A DNA stretch of 64,000 bases from Ophiodon elongatus (taxonomy: Eukaryota; Chordata; Actinopteri; Perciformes; Hexagrammidae), in the NCBI GenBank assembly GCA_016806645.1, contig JACSYO010002159.1, forward strand, positions 1,348,501-1,412,500, given 5' to 3'. The notes below the pieces were generated by a model. That model was not told the DNA's origin. It ran no database searches and saw only the letters and a program-made list of their open reading frames with translations. The number at the start of each line of letters is the position of its first letter. The first letter of the stretch is position 1. The position numbers and the translations under genes were made by a program. Shown here piece after piece: positions 48,655-61,848 of this stretch.

Positions 48655-48930
48655 AATAGTTTGATATTTTGAGAAATCTTCTTTCTTGCTGACAGTTAGA
48701 TGAGAAGATCAATACCACCCTCATTTCTGTTAATAATGAAGCGACAGGAGAGGGTTAGCTTAGCTTAGCATAAACACTGTAAACAGGGGGAAAGCATTGC
48801 TATGTTCTAAGCTAAACAGCCAACAAACACCTCTAAAGCTCACTAATTACCACATTATATCTTGTGAGCTTAATCCGTAAAAACTTCCCAGAGTCACTCA
48901 GCTGCCTCGACCTTTTCCTTTAAGTAGTTT
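48655..48930 (+). mobile_element. Interspersed repeat family A, copy 4 (most complete)
   Basis: Contains in order 'ttgctgacagttagatgaga', 'gttagcttagcttagcataa', 'cacctctaaagctcactaat' and 'gagcttaatccgtaaaaac', ending 'ttcctttaag'. It serves as the reference for the other copies in the window. Confidence 0.65.
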
Positions 48931-49959
48931 TGAGTTCATTTTATTTTCTTAGTCCTTCACACGCGGCTTCTGCAGACTCTTCATTCCCTTGTGTACAGCT
49001 GTCACGAGGCTCCCTGCGATCCTCACATCGACTCTGCGATCAAATGACAATGTGAATGTCCTTAATTTTCTGCTGATATTCATGATGAGAAGGATTGGTT
49101 TAAGATGGATTCAATTACCGTCAATGTGTTTCTCCCTAAATATGAATAAAAAGCAGTAATGCCAATATTCCCAGACCGATCCATCTGCGTGCAGGTGCTG
49201 ACACTGCACATTGGTTTGGCCCCGCTGCCCGTGTAATACAGTTGGTATTGATCAGCAGCACAGACAAGGCAAGACAAATTGAATCCAGACCTCGCCAAAC
49301 GCAAAATAACGCTAAATTCTCTCTCACGACATCAAGTCAGTGGGTTCCAGTTCATTCACTGTCTCTCTCAGTCAGGCCGATATTCAACTGGAGCCTGACA
49401 TGAAGACAGCCTATCATCCTTTCACTGGCAACAGTCCTAGTAATTAGGCCCTAATAACTGCAGCGTGCAGAGCTGAGACATGAAATTAACTGTCTATGCT
49501 CTGCTGGAGATCCCCAATGGGCACGGCATCTGGAGAGCTGCACAGTCGGGAAAATGCACATGTTGAGGGTGAGGAAGGTGCAGGTCCATGTGAGTATAGA
49601 CGGGAGAAAGATGAGCATGTGTGCATGTGCTGTATGCGCATGCGCGAGCGTTCCGTTTTTTCATATCCACGTGACTTCGTCTGAGCATCCACATTGTCGG
49701 ATCAGATGAGAATAGACTGTCATAATCAGGGAGTGCTTTTGCCTATTTTTCTTCAAGTGGAAATGGACATGTTTTTGCCTTAACGTATCATTATGAAGTA
49801 ACTGTTGATTGCCAACTGTAATAGCTATCGAATAATGACCCCATTTATGTTTGGATTGGTTCCCTATAAGCCTCGCTTTCACAATGCAATTCTGTCTGCC
49901 ACTGGGTACAATCTCCCGGGAAAAATTAAGGCTCCAATTACGACACAAAGGAACAACCA

Positions 49960-50185
49960 AAAGAGGACTCCAGGAAGAAGCCAAGAAATAGTCAAGCACA
50001 TACTAACCTACATTTCTTTTTTTAGGAATTAAACAAACACGTTATAATGCATTAATTAGTGAGCCTTAGATTTTGTCACTTTTAGACAGTTCCCTGGTTT
50101 TCCAGTTTTGATGCTAAGCTAATGGGCTGCTGGTTGTAGCTTCATATTCACTGTACAAACATGAATATATATCAATCCTCTCATG
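49960..50185 (-). mobile_element. Interspersed repeat family A, copy 5
   Basis: Shares 'ggaattaaacaaacac', 'ttagtgagcc' and 'gatgctaagctaatgggctg' with the copy at 24650, both opposite to the copy at 48655. Confidence 0.6.
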
Positions 50186-50436
50186 CAGCTCTTTTCTTTT
50201 CTTTGGCCAGAAATGGTCAAATATAACTCCATAGTCAGACTTTCTTTCTTTCTTATCTTGAACATATAGAATAAAATATTGATGTGATCTACTGTAACAG
50301 AACACTCTGTGGTCCCTTATGTCTTCCAGCACTGATCTAGTGTGTCCGTGTTTTCTTCTCCTCTCACAAACACACAGTGTGCATCTCATTAGCTCTACCC
50401 TAGTTTGTCTTCAGTGAGCTGTGTGTCTAGAGGCTG

Positions 50437-50485
50437 ATTGGCTCTGTGGCTTTCAGTGCCCAGCAGCTAGCACTTATTATAAAAA
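50437..50485 (+). promoter_or_regulatory. Promoter-like segment in the intergenic region
   Basis: An inverted CCAAT box (ATTGG, 50437-50441) lies 36 bases before TATAAAAA (50478-50485). GC-richer, then GA-rich sequence follows to about 50720, unlike the AT-rich surroundings. A 32-codon frame opens at 50485 but overlaps the TATA box, so it is unlikely to be translated from such a promoter. Candidate start of an unannotated or noncoding transcript, or an upstream pcp4 promoter. Confidence 0.3.
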
Positions 50486-50984
50486 TGGCTCGGCACACTC
50501 TGATGAGGACCAGCGTTTCCGGGACCCGTCCTCAGCAGATGACGCTACGCCGAGATGAGGAGCATCACAGGAACGGACAGTGACGAGGGAGTGTGACAGC
50601 AGTTGGGAGCCCCGCAAAGGAGATGATTATGAAGCAAGGACATAAAGAGGAAGACAAAGGAGGACTGAGGAGAGAGAGAGACAATAGCTGTAGATCACGA
50701 AGAAGAGGATCCCAGGCAGGCGGAGCTGTCAGGTGTTCCCTGCGTGAGATTTGATTATGCCGCTGTCTCTCCAGAGGTGGCTGTGCTCACAGGATTAGAT
50801 TAAGTTGCCAACCACAGCTATGAAAAACAAGGAGAATTTCCCAGGGCTTTTTCTGACACAATGTTTGTTTAGAGAGCGCGAGGTGCGCAAACACACACAC
50901 ACAAATCAGTAATGGAAAGCCACATATAGTATAATGCTTGAATGGACAGAGGAGGCAGTCGAAAGGGCAGAAAAGGTTAACTTC

Positions 50985-51110
50985 CTGTCTGGATGTCAAA
51001 GTGTCCTTGAGCAAGCCACTGAACCCAAAGTTGCTCCCGATGGGCAGGCCAGCGCCCTGCACGGTGGCCATCATCGGTGCACGAACGTGTGAACTTTAAA
51101 GCACATTAAG
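50985..51110 (+). mobile_element. SINE-like repeat fragment
   Basis: 'Gtccttgagcaagccactgaac', 'gttgctcccgatgg' and 'catcggtgcacgaacgtgtg' follow in order a widespread fish repeat. Only this internal part is recognisable. Confidence 0.5.
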
Positions 51111-54002
51111 GTAGATCTATAAATGCAGCCCATTTACCATTTATTACTGCTTTACAGTGGTTTTATCTTGATAAAACATCCCTCTTATTAGCCTGAGTCA
51201 CAAAAGTAGAACATCCCTCAATTACTGACCGACGTAAACCTGCACATTTGCCTGTTTTGCATACATTTGTTGTCCTTTTATTTAAGTTAAAAGAACACGG
51301 AGAAGCAATGTGTGACGTGCTCCTTGACGATAGAGACGGCAGAGGAAGGACTGACGCCTTGACTGCTCTGTATATTAATTTTATGTGAGCCACATAAACC
51401 CCTTTATGCTATTCCAGCAAACAAAGCACAATTTTAACATTGCACCCACACATCCGGCCATCCCTGACCAGAATTATAAGAGCGGCACTTGGAATGGGGC
51501 CGGCCGCGTGGTTGTACTTTAATCAAACGTGCAGCGTGATGTGAGAGATCCAATGGCTCGAGGCTTACAAACAGAACAACCTAAGAGGAATGAGGCTGCC
51601 TCTCTTCTGTATCTTATAGCTCTGTAGTGGCACCTGGCTTCCAGACAAACTAACAGAATGAAAGTTAAGGAGAAACTGATCAGCCCAATCCAAAATATAA
51701 CAGTTCTGAAATTAAATGCTGCTTGGATAAGGTACCTGTATATTAGTAGATACATATTTAGCTTGGAATTTGGACAGAAAACACAGGTGCATGTTACATT
51801 TTCATAGAAAGAAAATACTTTGTGGAAAAAAAGCTAAAAGGAACAGAACCTGGAAGTGGGATCGTGACTTTGACTCTCTACAAACTTCTGTTGACAATTC
51901 TTCAGAACCCCAGATTTTGTTTAATGACAACAATCTTTACGTTCAATACAAACATAAGGTTAGGATGAGGCAAATAATACCCCTGGGCAAGGTTAGGGAA
52001 CGATTGTGGTTACGGTTAATAAAATAAACGTGAACATTTATCTCACGTATGTGATGGAAGCCGAACTCCAGCCTCCACTGATCAACCACCCCGATCTCCA
52101 CACCTTTACTATTAACCGCTCTACACATAGGACGCTCTACCACCAGAATTGGCTCTAAACGTTGGCACAGAATTGCCTAAAATGTACGTAATTCGTAGAG
52201 ATGCTGGGTTGTTTGTGGGAAGAATGATGTTCTTTTTGTTCAGTCTGAGCTACACAAGAATAAAACCTACAACCACCATCCCTGTTGCTCTTTGCCTTTC
52301 AACAGAAAAAGCTCCAGAAGTTCTTGCTCTTGAAGAAAGAAAGACAATATTTTTATTTCACTTTTAGGTACTGGTTCTGAAGAAAGTTGTTTTTTGAGTC
52401 CAAAGAATCATGGATCCAAGAGCAATATGATGAGACGAGGCAGAGTACCTGAGCGTAATCTTCTCACAACTCTGCCTTACTCACCTTTTCATCTTTCTCA
52501 TTGTTTCCAGTTTACTCTTCTCTTTCTTCACCTCTTTCACTCTCCTCTCAAAGTCCTCCTCGTCCTCAGTTAGCGCCCTGCCTGCAGCTCTTATACCACC
52601 ACATTCATTTTTCCACTCTAACTGCAGCTCACGCTCCTCAGTTTGACCAAGATATGTGCACCTTTTGCACAATACTCCCATTTTGTCCTGGCCTGGCCTC
52701 TCTAGTTCTCATATTCCCTTTCTTCTGTCCCTCTTTTCTGTATGATCTATAGCTCACTACCGTCTTCTCATCACCAGCTGTCCTAGTCTACCTGGAATTC
52801 TTTTCACTCCAAGGTACCTTTGATCCTCTCACTCTTCTTCTTCCTGGCAGCTCTTATCTGATCTGGTTGTTCTCCTCCTTCTGAGCGCAGAGACTTTCCT
52901 GGAGGAAGCTGGTTTCCTTTCTGTCTCACTGCATTCAGTGTCCCCTTGCTTGCACCGTATGTTCTCTTCTTTTTGCTTTCCCTCTTCTTAATGTTTTTGG
53001 AATTATTATGTCCATATATTGCACTGAGCTGAAAGTCTGTCGCTCCTCAACGTCTTTTGCACATTTCTTGCTTTTATTTATTCATCATTTAATTAGCTGC
53101 ACAAATGAAACCCTTGTTACGCCAGGCTGAAAAGTATCTCCTTCTCCAAAGATCGTATCTGGCTAATTCCATTCCCAAAGGCAACATTTACAATACTGGA
53201 AAACGAAGATGTGTTGGAGAAAACGTCCAGCACATATAGAGCTGATGTGGAAGGATATTATTTATTGTTGCCAGTCAAAGAAAACAACATTATCGGTGTG
53301 TATTTTAAAGCCATGGGCATGTTCTTCTTCATGTGATACATATCTGGGGTCAGGGTAACTGCAGCCTGCAGTCTGCAATTGCTGCTCAGCTTCCTTCTGC
53401 GGAGTCTGAAATACCACAACGATAACGATAAATCACTTCCCTCTGCAGATACAATCAAACTGTATGGAACACTGCGTGAGAACACATAGTGCTATATAGT
53501 CCTGCAGGCTGGAAGTGTACGTGCGGACTGTTTTGTACCGAGTGCTCGACTGTGCATCACATATCTGTCCCTTGCAGTGCTCAGTGAGTGTGAATTATAC
53601 TGTACACTTAGCTCCTGTTGTTCCAACTGTGTGTGCTGGGAAACTCTGTGAGCTGTCACTGAGTCTGTACCAGTGTCACCAAGACAAATGTTTGTGCCTC
53701 TATTGTACTCAGTGATTCAAGGCGACGGTGAAGCCGACTGCATGTGATGTGAATAATACAAAGAACAGGCTCTGAAACTTTCCCAGTACAACTATTTTAG
53801 AAAATTTGGACTGATCTAGTGAAAACACATGACTTATTGTGACTTATCAGGCCAACAAAAGCAGTGCTGCAGGAAATGTCTGTCAGTGTAGTCACTATTT
53901 TATAGTATAACTACATGAACGGACCATCTCAGTCGGCTCTAGCTTGAGATCATACCTGATCCTATCATACTATTGTTTATTCAGTAGTTAATTCATTACA
54001 AT

Positions 54003-54030
54003 TAAATATATATATATATATATATATATA
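54003..54030. repeat. (TA)n microsatellite
   Basis: About 13 TA units in AT-rich intergenic sequence. Confidence 0.85.
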
Positions 54031-54659
54031 CTGTATACACATCAGGGTAAATAAAATAGTCAGATATTATATGTTAAACACATTTTTCATGCTGTAAAAT
54101 TGCAATTACAATACATTTCTATAACTGTCAAAGCTAAAAACTGCATCTGAATTCACTGTAAGATATGTTGACAAGCTATACAGGTTTGATAGCTATGACA
54201 CACACTCTTTGTGTTTGGTTTTTATTATTTTAAAACGCTCCGCTGCAGTACTGACTACCTCATTGACTTCAAATTTTGAAACAATGCATGTACAATTATG
54301 GTCATGATGAAAGGGATGATGATAGCGATCTGAATTTGTATTATTCTGGATATCTATATTGTTCAGACTTATACAGTATCAATTTTGTCAGTGAAGGCTT
54401 CTATATATCCACATTGCCCTGCGGTAAGAAGTGCCATGGGGTCACTCTGTGTTCCTGCGAATCAACCTGCTGGCTTCTTCAGACGGAGAGAGAGATGAAA
54501 GGAAGAACTATCTGCAGTTGAAATGCTCTCTGGTTCTCCTTTGATAAATATGTTTTACTGATGAGATATGGAAGAGTAACATTGCTGAACACACACCAGG
54601 TGTTTTAACTTTCATGCTTTGGCCGTAAGATAACAAACTTTCAGGATCGGTCTCACTCT

Positions 54660-55150
54660 CTTCCATCACGTTATTACCAATGACTGTATGTAAGAAGTGG
54701 ACTTAGTCACAGTGATGTCACCCATTGGTTTGTGGACTGCGGTTTTGAAGCCTCGAGTTCGACAATATGTCCGTCGCCATCTTGTTTTTTTTGCAAAAAG
54801 ACTGAAGTGACCATAGTTGGACTGCAGAGGCTGTATACGGCTCTGATAGCGACCTGTCAATCACAATGTAGCCCGGCCCAAAGCATACTCTGTTTAATGG
54901 TCTTTTTTACTCTAAATGGGACCATAATTTATGAAATGATCATCATGCTGTATTGAAGAAGACTTTAAACTATAGCGATTGGGAACATAAAATCATGTTT
55001 ACAATGTTTACTGAGGTAATAAATTAAGTGAGAAGTAGGGTCAGACACTTCTTTTTGCAACCAGAGGCATCGCCCTCTGCTGGCCATTAGAGAGAATGCA
55101 CTACTGCATCGGCTTCACTTGTCAGAACCAGAGGTTGCCGCCTGGTTATT
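54660..55150 (+). mobile_element. Interspersed fish repeat of about 490 bases
   Basis: Begins 'tgactgtatgtaagaagtgg', contains 'gatgtcacccattggtttg', 'gacctgtcaatcacaatgtag' and 'tctttttgcaaccagag', and ends 'tgctggccattagagagaatgca' followed by 'tcagaaccagaggttgccgcc'. This is the layout of a repeat family I recall from many percomorph genomes. It is non-coding, and nearly full length here. Confidence 0.6.
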
Positions 55151-58100
55151 ACATCGAAGTGGAAAACTGATCACAAAACAAAACCACTGTAACAGCACAT
55201 TTCTTGGCAGTTCAATTGTTATCCACTATTGCCTTTGCAGTTTTTTTTTCCAGGTGGAAGAAATTAGGTAGAATCATAATTATTAAGCATAAATATACCA
55301 GAATCTTTATAATCAGCAGCACCACTTTTGTACTTGGTACATTTTATTCAATGCAGTTTGAAGTTTGGGACCCCCTTGAAAACGAGGTGGTTTATATCAC
55401 AGGGCTTATGTATATTTAATAATACATAATAAATATAATTTGAATAAATAAAAATAAAAAGCATTTTTGGCTCCAGGCGTTAGTTGAGCACAAAAGAGCG
55501 GAAGCAATATTAGACAGTATTACATCACATATGGCGCCTGGCAAACTATGGATATTTTTATGGTGACATTTAAAATGACTGAGATTATTGACTCTCTCTG
55601 TGTGTACTTGGAGCTTTCAAACAAAACAGCTAAATAATTTTAATCTTGGAAAAATTCGATGCAAACGTCTCCAAAAGGCCTAGTTAACATTAATTTACAT
55701 GTATGTGTGCAACACGTCAACACAAACACACACGGAAGAGGCTGTGCAACTCTCTGAGGGAGGAGTATCTTCAATTCAAGTTACACAACAAAGCAGAATA
55801 AAGGTGTTTCTTCTGAATAATTCACGAATCAAAACCCTGATGGAAATATAACAAAACGGCACCACGAACATACGCAGCGAAATGTGACATAAGACACCGA
55901 CAGAGAAGATCTCACAGACAGATCAAAGGAGCAGAGAACAAGGTGATATAATACATCAAGATGATAACGACTTCAGCTTCCAGTCGCTGTGCATTTACAC
56001 ATTATGGAGTGAGGTGTGGCCGTAACACCACAGGAGTGACAGCTACAGTCTGCACATGCATTGCACAGTATGTTGAAAAGTACAAAATCATATACAGACA
56101 ACGAGCATGCTACAGGAAAGACCCAATGCAGATTTAGCAAAATCTTCAGTCTTAATTTTTATGTAAAAAATAAAATAAACAAGTGCAACATTTACCATTA
56201 AAGAGACTGCAATGTAACAACCCACGAAGCCGTTAAGCGAATCAGTTCAGGTCCGACATGAATGATGGACAAACCTGACATGAGTGACTGCAGAGTTGTG
56301 CTGATCAATCCTGGATGCAGAGCCCTGTTGGTTTACATTACGGTCATCTCATCAGGCACTGTTTTATTCTAGAATACATGCATGAGCATGATACATCATG
56401 CATGAGCACTGCCAGCATACATTTCCCTTCACGTGCCTCCTCTATCACAATGTGCAATCATTTGTTCCTCTGACTTAAACATCACGTCTTGCCTTCAGGT
56501 GGGATCACCAGCTGTTCCCCGGAATGTCCGTCTGACGTCTCTCCGACACTAGCTGGCTGACAACGTGCCCGTTGGAAATATTTCACTGCTGTCGAGCTCG
56601 TCGACAAAACTACTTGTGTTCTTTTTCATGTATCTTTTAGTTGCATTTGGTTACGTCACCAAGAATATTGTCTCAAGATGGACCTGATCAACATCCTGAA
56701 GCTACAACTTTACGAAGGTCGGTCTGACCCAGATATCTCCTGGGGATGGACTCATCGCTCCTAATCTATTCTCTAGTGCGCAATAAAAAATAAACTAAAG
56801 AAGTTTCCAAATTCATAGAGGTCTCCCTATGCTGTCCAAATATCTGAACTCGTGCAATGATACTTCTGCAAAGATAGACGTAAACTAAAAATCTGTGCAA
56901 GTATAAGGGAAATAGCCACGCGAATGACTCGCCAAACCCTGATGCACGCTTGTGTGCATGCAGCCACAACGCCACACGGAAGGAGTTCAAGCCACTTCAT
57001 CACGTGTGAGCTGACCGGCGTGTCTAACTTCTCTGCAGTTCATGTCCTGCAGGTGTCCTGTACGCTTGTGAAGGACAACATGAGCTTGGCTACACTGCAG
57101 GCATCACATATTGTGCTGCATCTATCTCAGCAGGCTTCCTTCCCTTAAACTATCTTAAGCCGAGCGATATGAGGACTATTTTTGCCGAACAAGGACCCCG
57201 AAGCTATTTTTCAGTGCAAATCTGCTCCAGCTTGTCAGGCACATTGACAGACACCCAGAGACACCCAGGTCAGGTCAGAGCAGCAGAGAAGTTAGGCTTC
57301 ATTTGTAATCGGGTTCCTCTACTCCCATCCATCAAGACTCCATTGGGACTTTGCTGACGCTCCAGTGGCTCTCCATAAGGAAGCTGAACAGCCTTCATGT
57401 TACATCCACATCAGAGCTCTGTGAATATTGGTGCTGATTTTCTTTGTCTGAAACCATTTCCATTTAGATGTGCAGGAACCAGGTGGAGGTTACTCTGGCT
57501 TGAGTGAAGTTGCTGTTTGCGATTTGAATGCTCGATTTGACAAACACCGCCTGTATTGAATTTTACAGATGGATGTATGGATTGAGGACAAACGATAATT
57601 AGCGACCTCAATTTGTGAAATTGATGTTGAAGGGGATGAAAAGGAGGAAATGGATAGAGCTGGATGTAGTTAGATTGAAGCAAAAATGATTATACGTACA
57701 AGGTTGCTTGCTGGAAATAGGCACTGAAAAATCACCAGCCCTTTTTCTTTCAAGTAAGACATTTAATAAAGGTAAAACGCAGTGCTGTCTCTCTGATGCA
57801 ATCAATTTAACATGCTGTTGTTCAGGAATTCACAAGAGAAAAGCTTATTAAACCCCTGTAAACCTTTACTGGATATAATTAACAATACATGTGAAGGGAG
57901 TGCCCCTTCACAACACATTTCATGAAATAAAATAAGAATAAAATGTAATGTAGGAGCATTATATAAACATTATAGTGCATTAAAAAAAGCACATTATGTT
58001 ACAGTAAAGCACCACAGGCAAACTGTAAACCTCCCGGATTTTGAAATAAACGATACAAAGGCAAATCATCATTTTACTTTAGAGCTTTTGTTATGAAGCG

Positions 58101-58335
58101 CACACCCACGCACTAGTACACACACTCAGGTGGGAGTCACAATGGTAGATTTGGTGAAATAACAATTTCTATTGATGACATGATGACTGGTGCATGAAAT
58201 GCCTCCCAACGCTCCCATCAAGAGGAGAAGACGAGCTCCGTTTGGCTGATTCTGATGAAAAGGGCTTACCCGGCGTATGAATATTTGAAAGAGTTGGGTG
58301 GTGACTTGGGAGACACATTTGCCCACGGCACTCCT

Positions 58336-58390
58336 ATTGGTTTATTGGTGACGCGATGACACGGAGGAGTTGGGCTTAACACTTTATAAA
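58336..58390 (+). promoter_or_regulatory. pcp4 core promoter
   Basis: Two inverted CCAAT boxes (58336-58340 and 58344-58348) precede a TATAAA at 58385-58390. The transcription start should fall near 58415, giving a leader of about 85 bases before the ATG at 58502. This is the best-formed TATA promoter next to a plausible start codon in the window. Confidence 0.6.
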
Positions 58391-58501
58391 GCTCCTCTGT
58401 CCGCGGCGAGCCACTCTTTTAAAGACCACTGTTGCTGAAACTTCTCGCTCCGCAACTCACGCACTGGAAGCAGCCGAGAAACCTCCACTTTACCGTCCAT
58501 C

Positions 58502-58510
58502 ATGAGCGAG
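58502..58510 (+). CDS. pcp4: First coding exon of PCP4 (Purkinje cell protein 4), partial gene
   Basis: ATG-AGC-GAG followed at once by a donor (gtagga) encodes only Met-Ser-Glu. PCP4 proteins begin MSE and, as I recall, the mammalian gene has its first intron after these codons. The full protein is about 62 residues with an IQ motif that regulates calmodulin in neurons. The exon lies behind a clear TATA promoter and in the position expected from synteny (igsf5 then pcp4). The IQ-motif exon was looked for up to 64000 and not seen, so it lies beyond the window. Three codons alone cannot prove identity; confidence rests on context. Confidence 0.55.
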
Positions 58511-60391
58511 GTAGGACTATTTTATGTTTTTTTTTAAAAAACAAAGAAACGACGGGATTAACCCAATTACGCACGACGCGCGCGCTAATGCGCGGAGGGA
58601 AACCATCATTTATGAGAGATTTAACGACCAGGCGAGCTGCTGTTGCCGACGGATTTGTGTTAACTGATGAGATTTCTGATCCGACATTTAGTGTAGCATC
58701 GCGGATACAAATCATGACAGAGTGTCAGATGCTGCACAGCTGCTCGGTCAAAGTGTAGGGAACCCCAGGGGCGCACCAATGTGCCGTGGGCTTCTCCCCC
58801 CTGTAGCGGCACTATAGTGGATTTACGATAGGTAACGGTATTTATTTTTTTCCGCGACAACCTTTCAGACCTACTTCACGTTCAATCAAATATTTTATTT
58901 TTTTTCGTGGTTTGACAACAACTATGTGCCGAAAATCGAGCGCAACGTGAACAGCTTTAGAAGCCTATTGTGACAGAAGGGAACAGTTTTTACTTTGGGA
59001 TTTTAAAGTCTCATATATTGTAGGGATTACAGTGGACCCTGTTTGTGGATGATAGCAGACGCAGGTTTATCTTCTAGTATAAATAGATAGAATCAGAGAT
59101 CTAAGACCACAGGGGGGTTTCAGCTTGCAATGGAAAATTGCTGTTAGGTTTTCCCACAGCTCGCTCCCTTCTGATGCCATACATTCACAGATGTTACAGC
59201 TCCGTGCGTTTTTAATGGACAGTTTTTATTCAGCAGAAACTCTAAAGTTCAATGCCCTGCAAATATTACTCGTTTTTTCGGGGTGAGGTAGTTGGGCACA
59301 AATTTAAGAAAATATCACACGTTATAAAATGTCAGTAGAGGGAATATTTTTACAAAATAGCAGGACTGACATGAGCACCCAAAAGAGATTATCATGTTTT
59401 ATAAATAACTGACGCTCTGATCTTTTCTCAACAGACGTTGAGATGTTTGATTGTTTTTTGACTGTCAGTTGAGTGACACTGTCATAAGACTTGTCTGCAT
59501 CCAAGTGACAACTAGTTGTCAGTGTTTGAAATATTTGCTACGCGTCAGCAGATTGTGAGACATCGTCAGATAATGCGGGTGAATTCAAATTCAGTTCACA
59601 TCCAATCTCAATTATTAACGTTATAGTGTGAATGAAACTAATACCAAACGGTTCTTGCAGCAAATGTTATCTATTTTTGAAAAACAAAAAATAATCCACT
59701 AAATTGAGTTTTTCACTGCAGCGGCACTTTATCCTGCCTCTTGAAAATAATGGAGATTGAACATGAATGACTTTGCCTTTAAGTTCTGCTTTGACACTTT
59801 ATTCAACAAGCAGTTTATTCTGCTGCACGTTAGAACAGTAGGATGCAGGTAAATGCAGTGACAGTTGTCGGACAATTCTTGTTTGAGCACATATTTGTGT
59901 GGGTGAGTATTTGCTTTCATGCAAAGTAGGGAAAACGAAGGCATAAATATATGCAAACATTTGGCACCACAGAGTGTGTAACAGCAGCCGTACAGCCTCA
60001 TCAGACCTTGCACTTCAAACCCAGGTACCCAGGTAAAAAATAGTGTCCAAATGCCTTCAGGTTAAGAAGGCAGAGTTATCTGAGTTCAATCCTGCAGTCT
60101 GGTGGGTATGCGGTCTGTCATTCCTTCAAATGGATCGGTGGCAGACATCAGCGTACTTCCCTGTGAGCTGTTTGTAACAAGTCATTCACCGGCTACCTCA
60201 ATAAAAGATGAAGTCAGGGTGCACACACAACAGGAGCTATAACAGCTTTTAAATAATTGAATCCCTTGCTGGTAGCAAAACCACCTGAGCCTTTTTATTT
60301 GGTAATAATGTGCAAAGTAAAGATAAGCTGCCAACTCCTGTTGATTAAAAGAGGTGTAATTTTAAGGAGAACATGGCCCCGGTGCGAATGT

Positions 60392-60442
60392 GAGGAGGAG
60401 GAGGAGGAGGAGGAGGAAAAGGAGGAGGAGGAAGAGGAGGCA
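60392..60442 (+). repeat. (GAG)n polypurine tract
   Basis: Near-continuous GAG triplets with AAAA and GAA interruptions. All-purine strands of this length can form triplex DNA. The poly-glutamate frame reading through it has no other coding support. Confidence 0.85.
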
Positions 60443-61808
60443 GTGGAGGGGATGTGCAATGATTTTTCTGCTTAGTTTATGCTGTGTCAAGTAATGTGCA
60501 GAGTGGAGGTGTTCTCAATCAAAGAATTCGGGCGCCAAACTTGAGTTGAAGCCAGTTACCGAAGCAGAGCAGCTCAGTGTGTTCTGGATGGATGAGTCTC
60601 GTGGTGGTCAGCACTGCAGCGCTCCCTCTCTCATCCACACCACACTCTCTGCCCTCGCTCTCGCCTCCTCCCTCTTTCTCCCCCCTTTATCTACACAAAG
60701 CTGCTCAGAACAAGTACAACACTCTAAGGTAATACTGTTACACGGTTGTACCCCTTCATCTTAGCTTTTTCTTTTTTTTTTTTTTACCTTTTGCTGCTTC
60801 TATATCTGTCTCTTGGCAAATTAACCAAAGCTTTAAAAATCCAAATGGAACAATCAAAGTCCCTGAAGCTTTTGATTGCTGTCAGTGTGTTCATGTCAAG
60901 GAGGAATGAACAAGCGCACAAGAGAGACTGAAAAACTATCAGGTGCTCCAGATGGTGGAAAATGGCTGACTCAGACACTGAGTTTTTTTGTACCACTCTG
61001 TAGAGTTTAAGCTACTGACATGATTACTAACCGTCATGACTGTCTGCCTTCACATTTTTGAGTTCTTATAGCTTGCTGTCTGTCTTCACTCCTTCTCGGT
61101 GGTGTTGCGATCACATACTTGACATGTTTTTGATTCTCTAAGCAACAAAAAACCCTCCCAGAGAAGGCCTTTTCACAGCAGACAATTTGACTTTGTCCTA
61201 TCTACCTATGTAACTAATGCATTCACACAATGTCAATTGAATGGGAAGAATTAACAGAAACCCCCCCAGGTTCCAAGATGGTTACCCCCGCTGTTGGACA
61301 CATCATTTAAATTGACTAAATATGCAGGGTTACTTATTTGTGGCATTTTGTTAATATGTGAAACCAGATACAAACTGTGTATTCACCTTATGCTCACCAT
61401 TTATTTTCCATCCGGTTCAAATGCATTTGTATTAATTCTACCCGTTCAGTGCTAGTAGCGCTGTAAACAATAAATTATATTTGGGGACACTCAGCAGCTA
61501 CACTGCAGTGATTAGATGGTTTTACAGTAACACATCGCTCAGCCATCAGTAATTGCGAGGGCGACTTTCGAAAATGGCCTGAAATCACATTAGACGACAT
61601 TTTGAATTACTTTGTTGGGTCTCTTGGTGTCGATGGCTGCGCTGTGAGGAACAAAGGTACCGAAGCATATCAGTACACCTGCCGGTCGGGCTCGGCACAC
61701 AAGAGCACATGTTGACAGTGTTTTTGTAAACAGACAAAGGTCCACACAGAGCATTGAAAAGTATTTGTTCAACTAGAGAGCTATTGAAGCTAACCTGTCT
61801 GTCTGTCT

Positions 61809-61848
61809 GCTAGCTAGGAGCTAGCTAGCTATCTAGCTCCTAGCTAGC
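61809..61848. repeat. Inverted repeat of CTAG-rich sequence
   Basis: GCTAGCTAGGAGCTAG (61809-61824), an 8-base loop, then its exact reverse complement (61833-61848). It lies inside a GCTA-type simple repeat, so slippage followed by self-complementarity is the likely origin. Confidence 0.85.

Larger units (their letters stand above)
37322..58384. other. 21-kb intergenic region between igsf5 and pcp4
   Basis: No gene is supported by long frames or recognisable protein. Contents seen: repeat D (39025-39300), part of family E (39710-39920), family A copies (48655-48930, 49960-50185), a SINE-like fragment (50985-51110), another fish repeat (54660-55150), microsatellites, a short hairpin (45827-45851), one candidate orphan exon (46453-46582) and one promoter-like segment (50437-50485). 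The remainder is unremarkable AT-rich sequence in which conserved regulatory elements could be hidden. Confidence 0.6.

Noticed and set aside
60257..60475. Poly-glutamate frame
   Set aside because: It reads through a GAG triplet repeat in an intron and lacks splice sites or homology.
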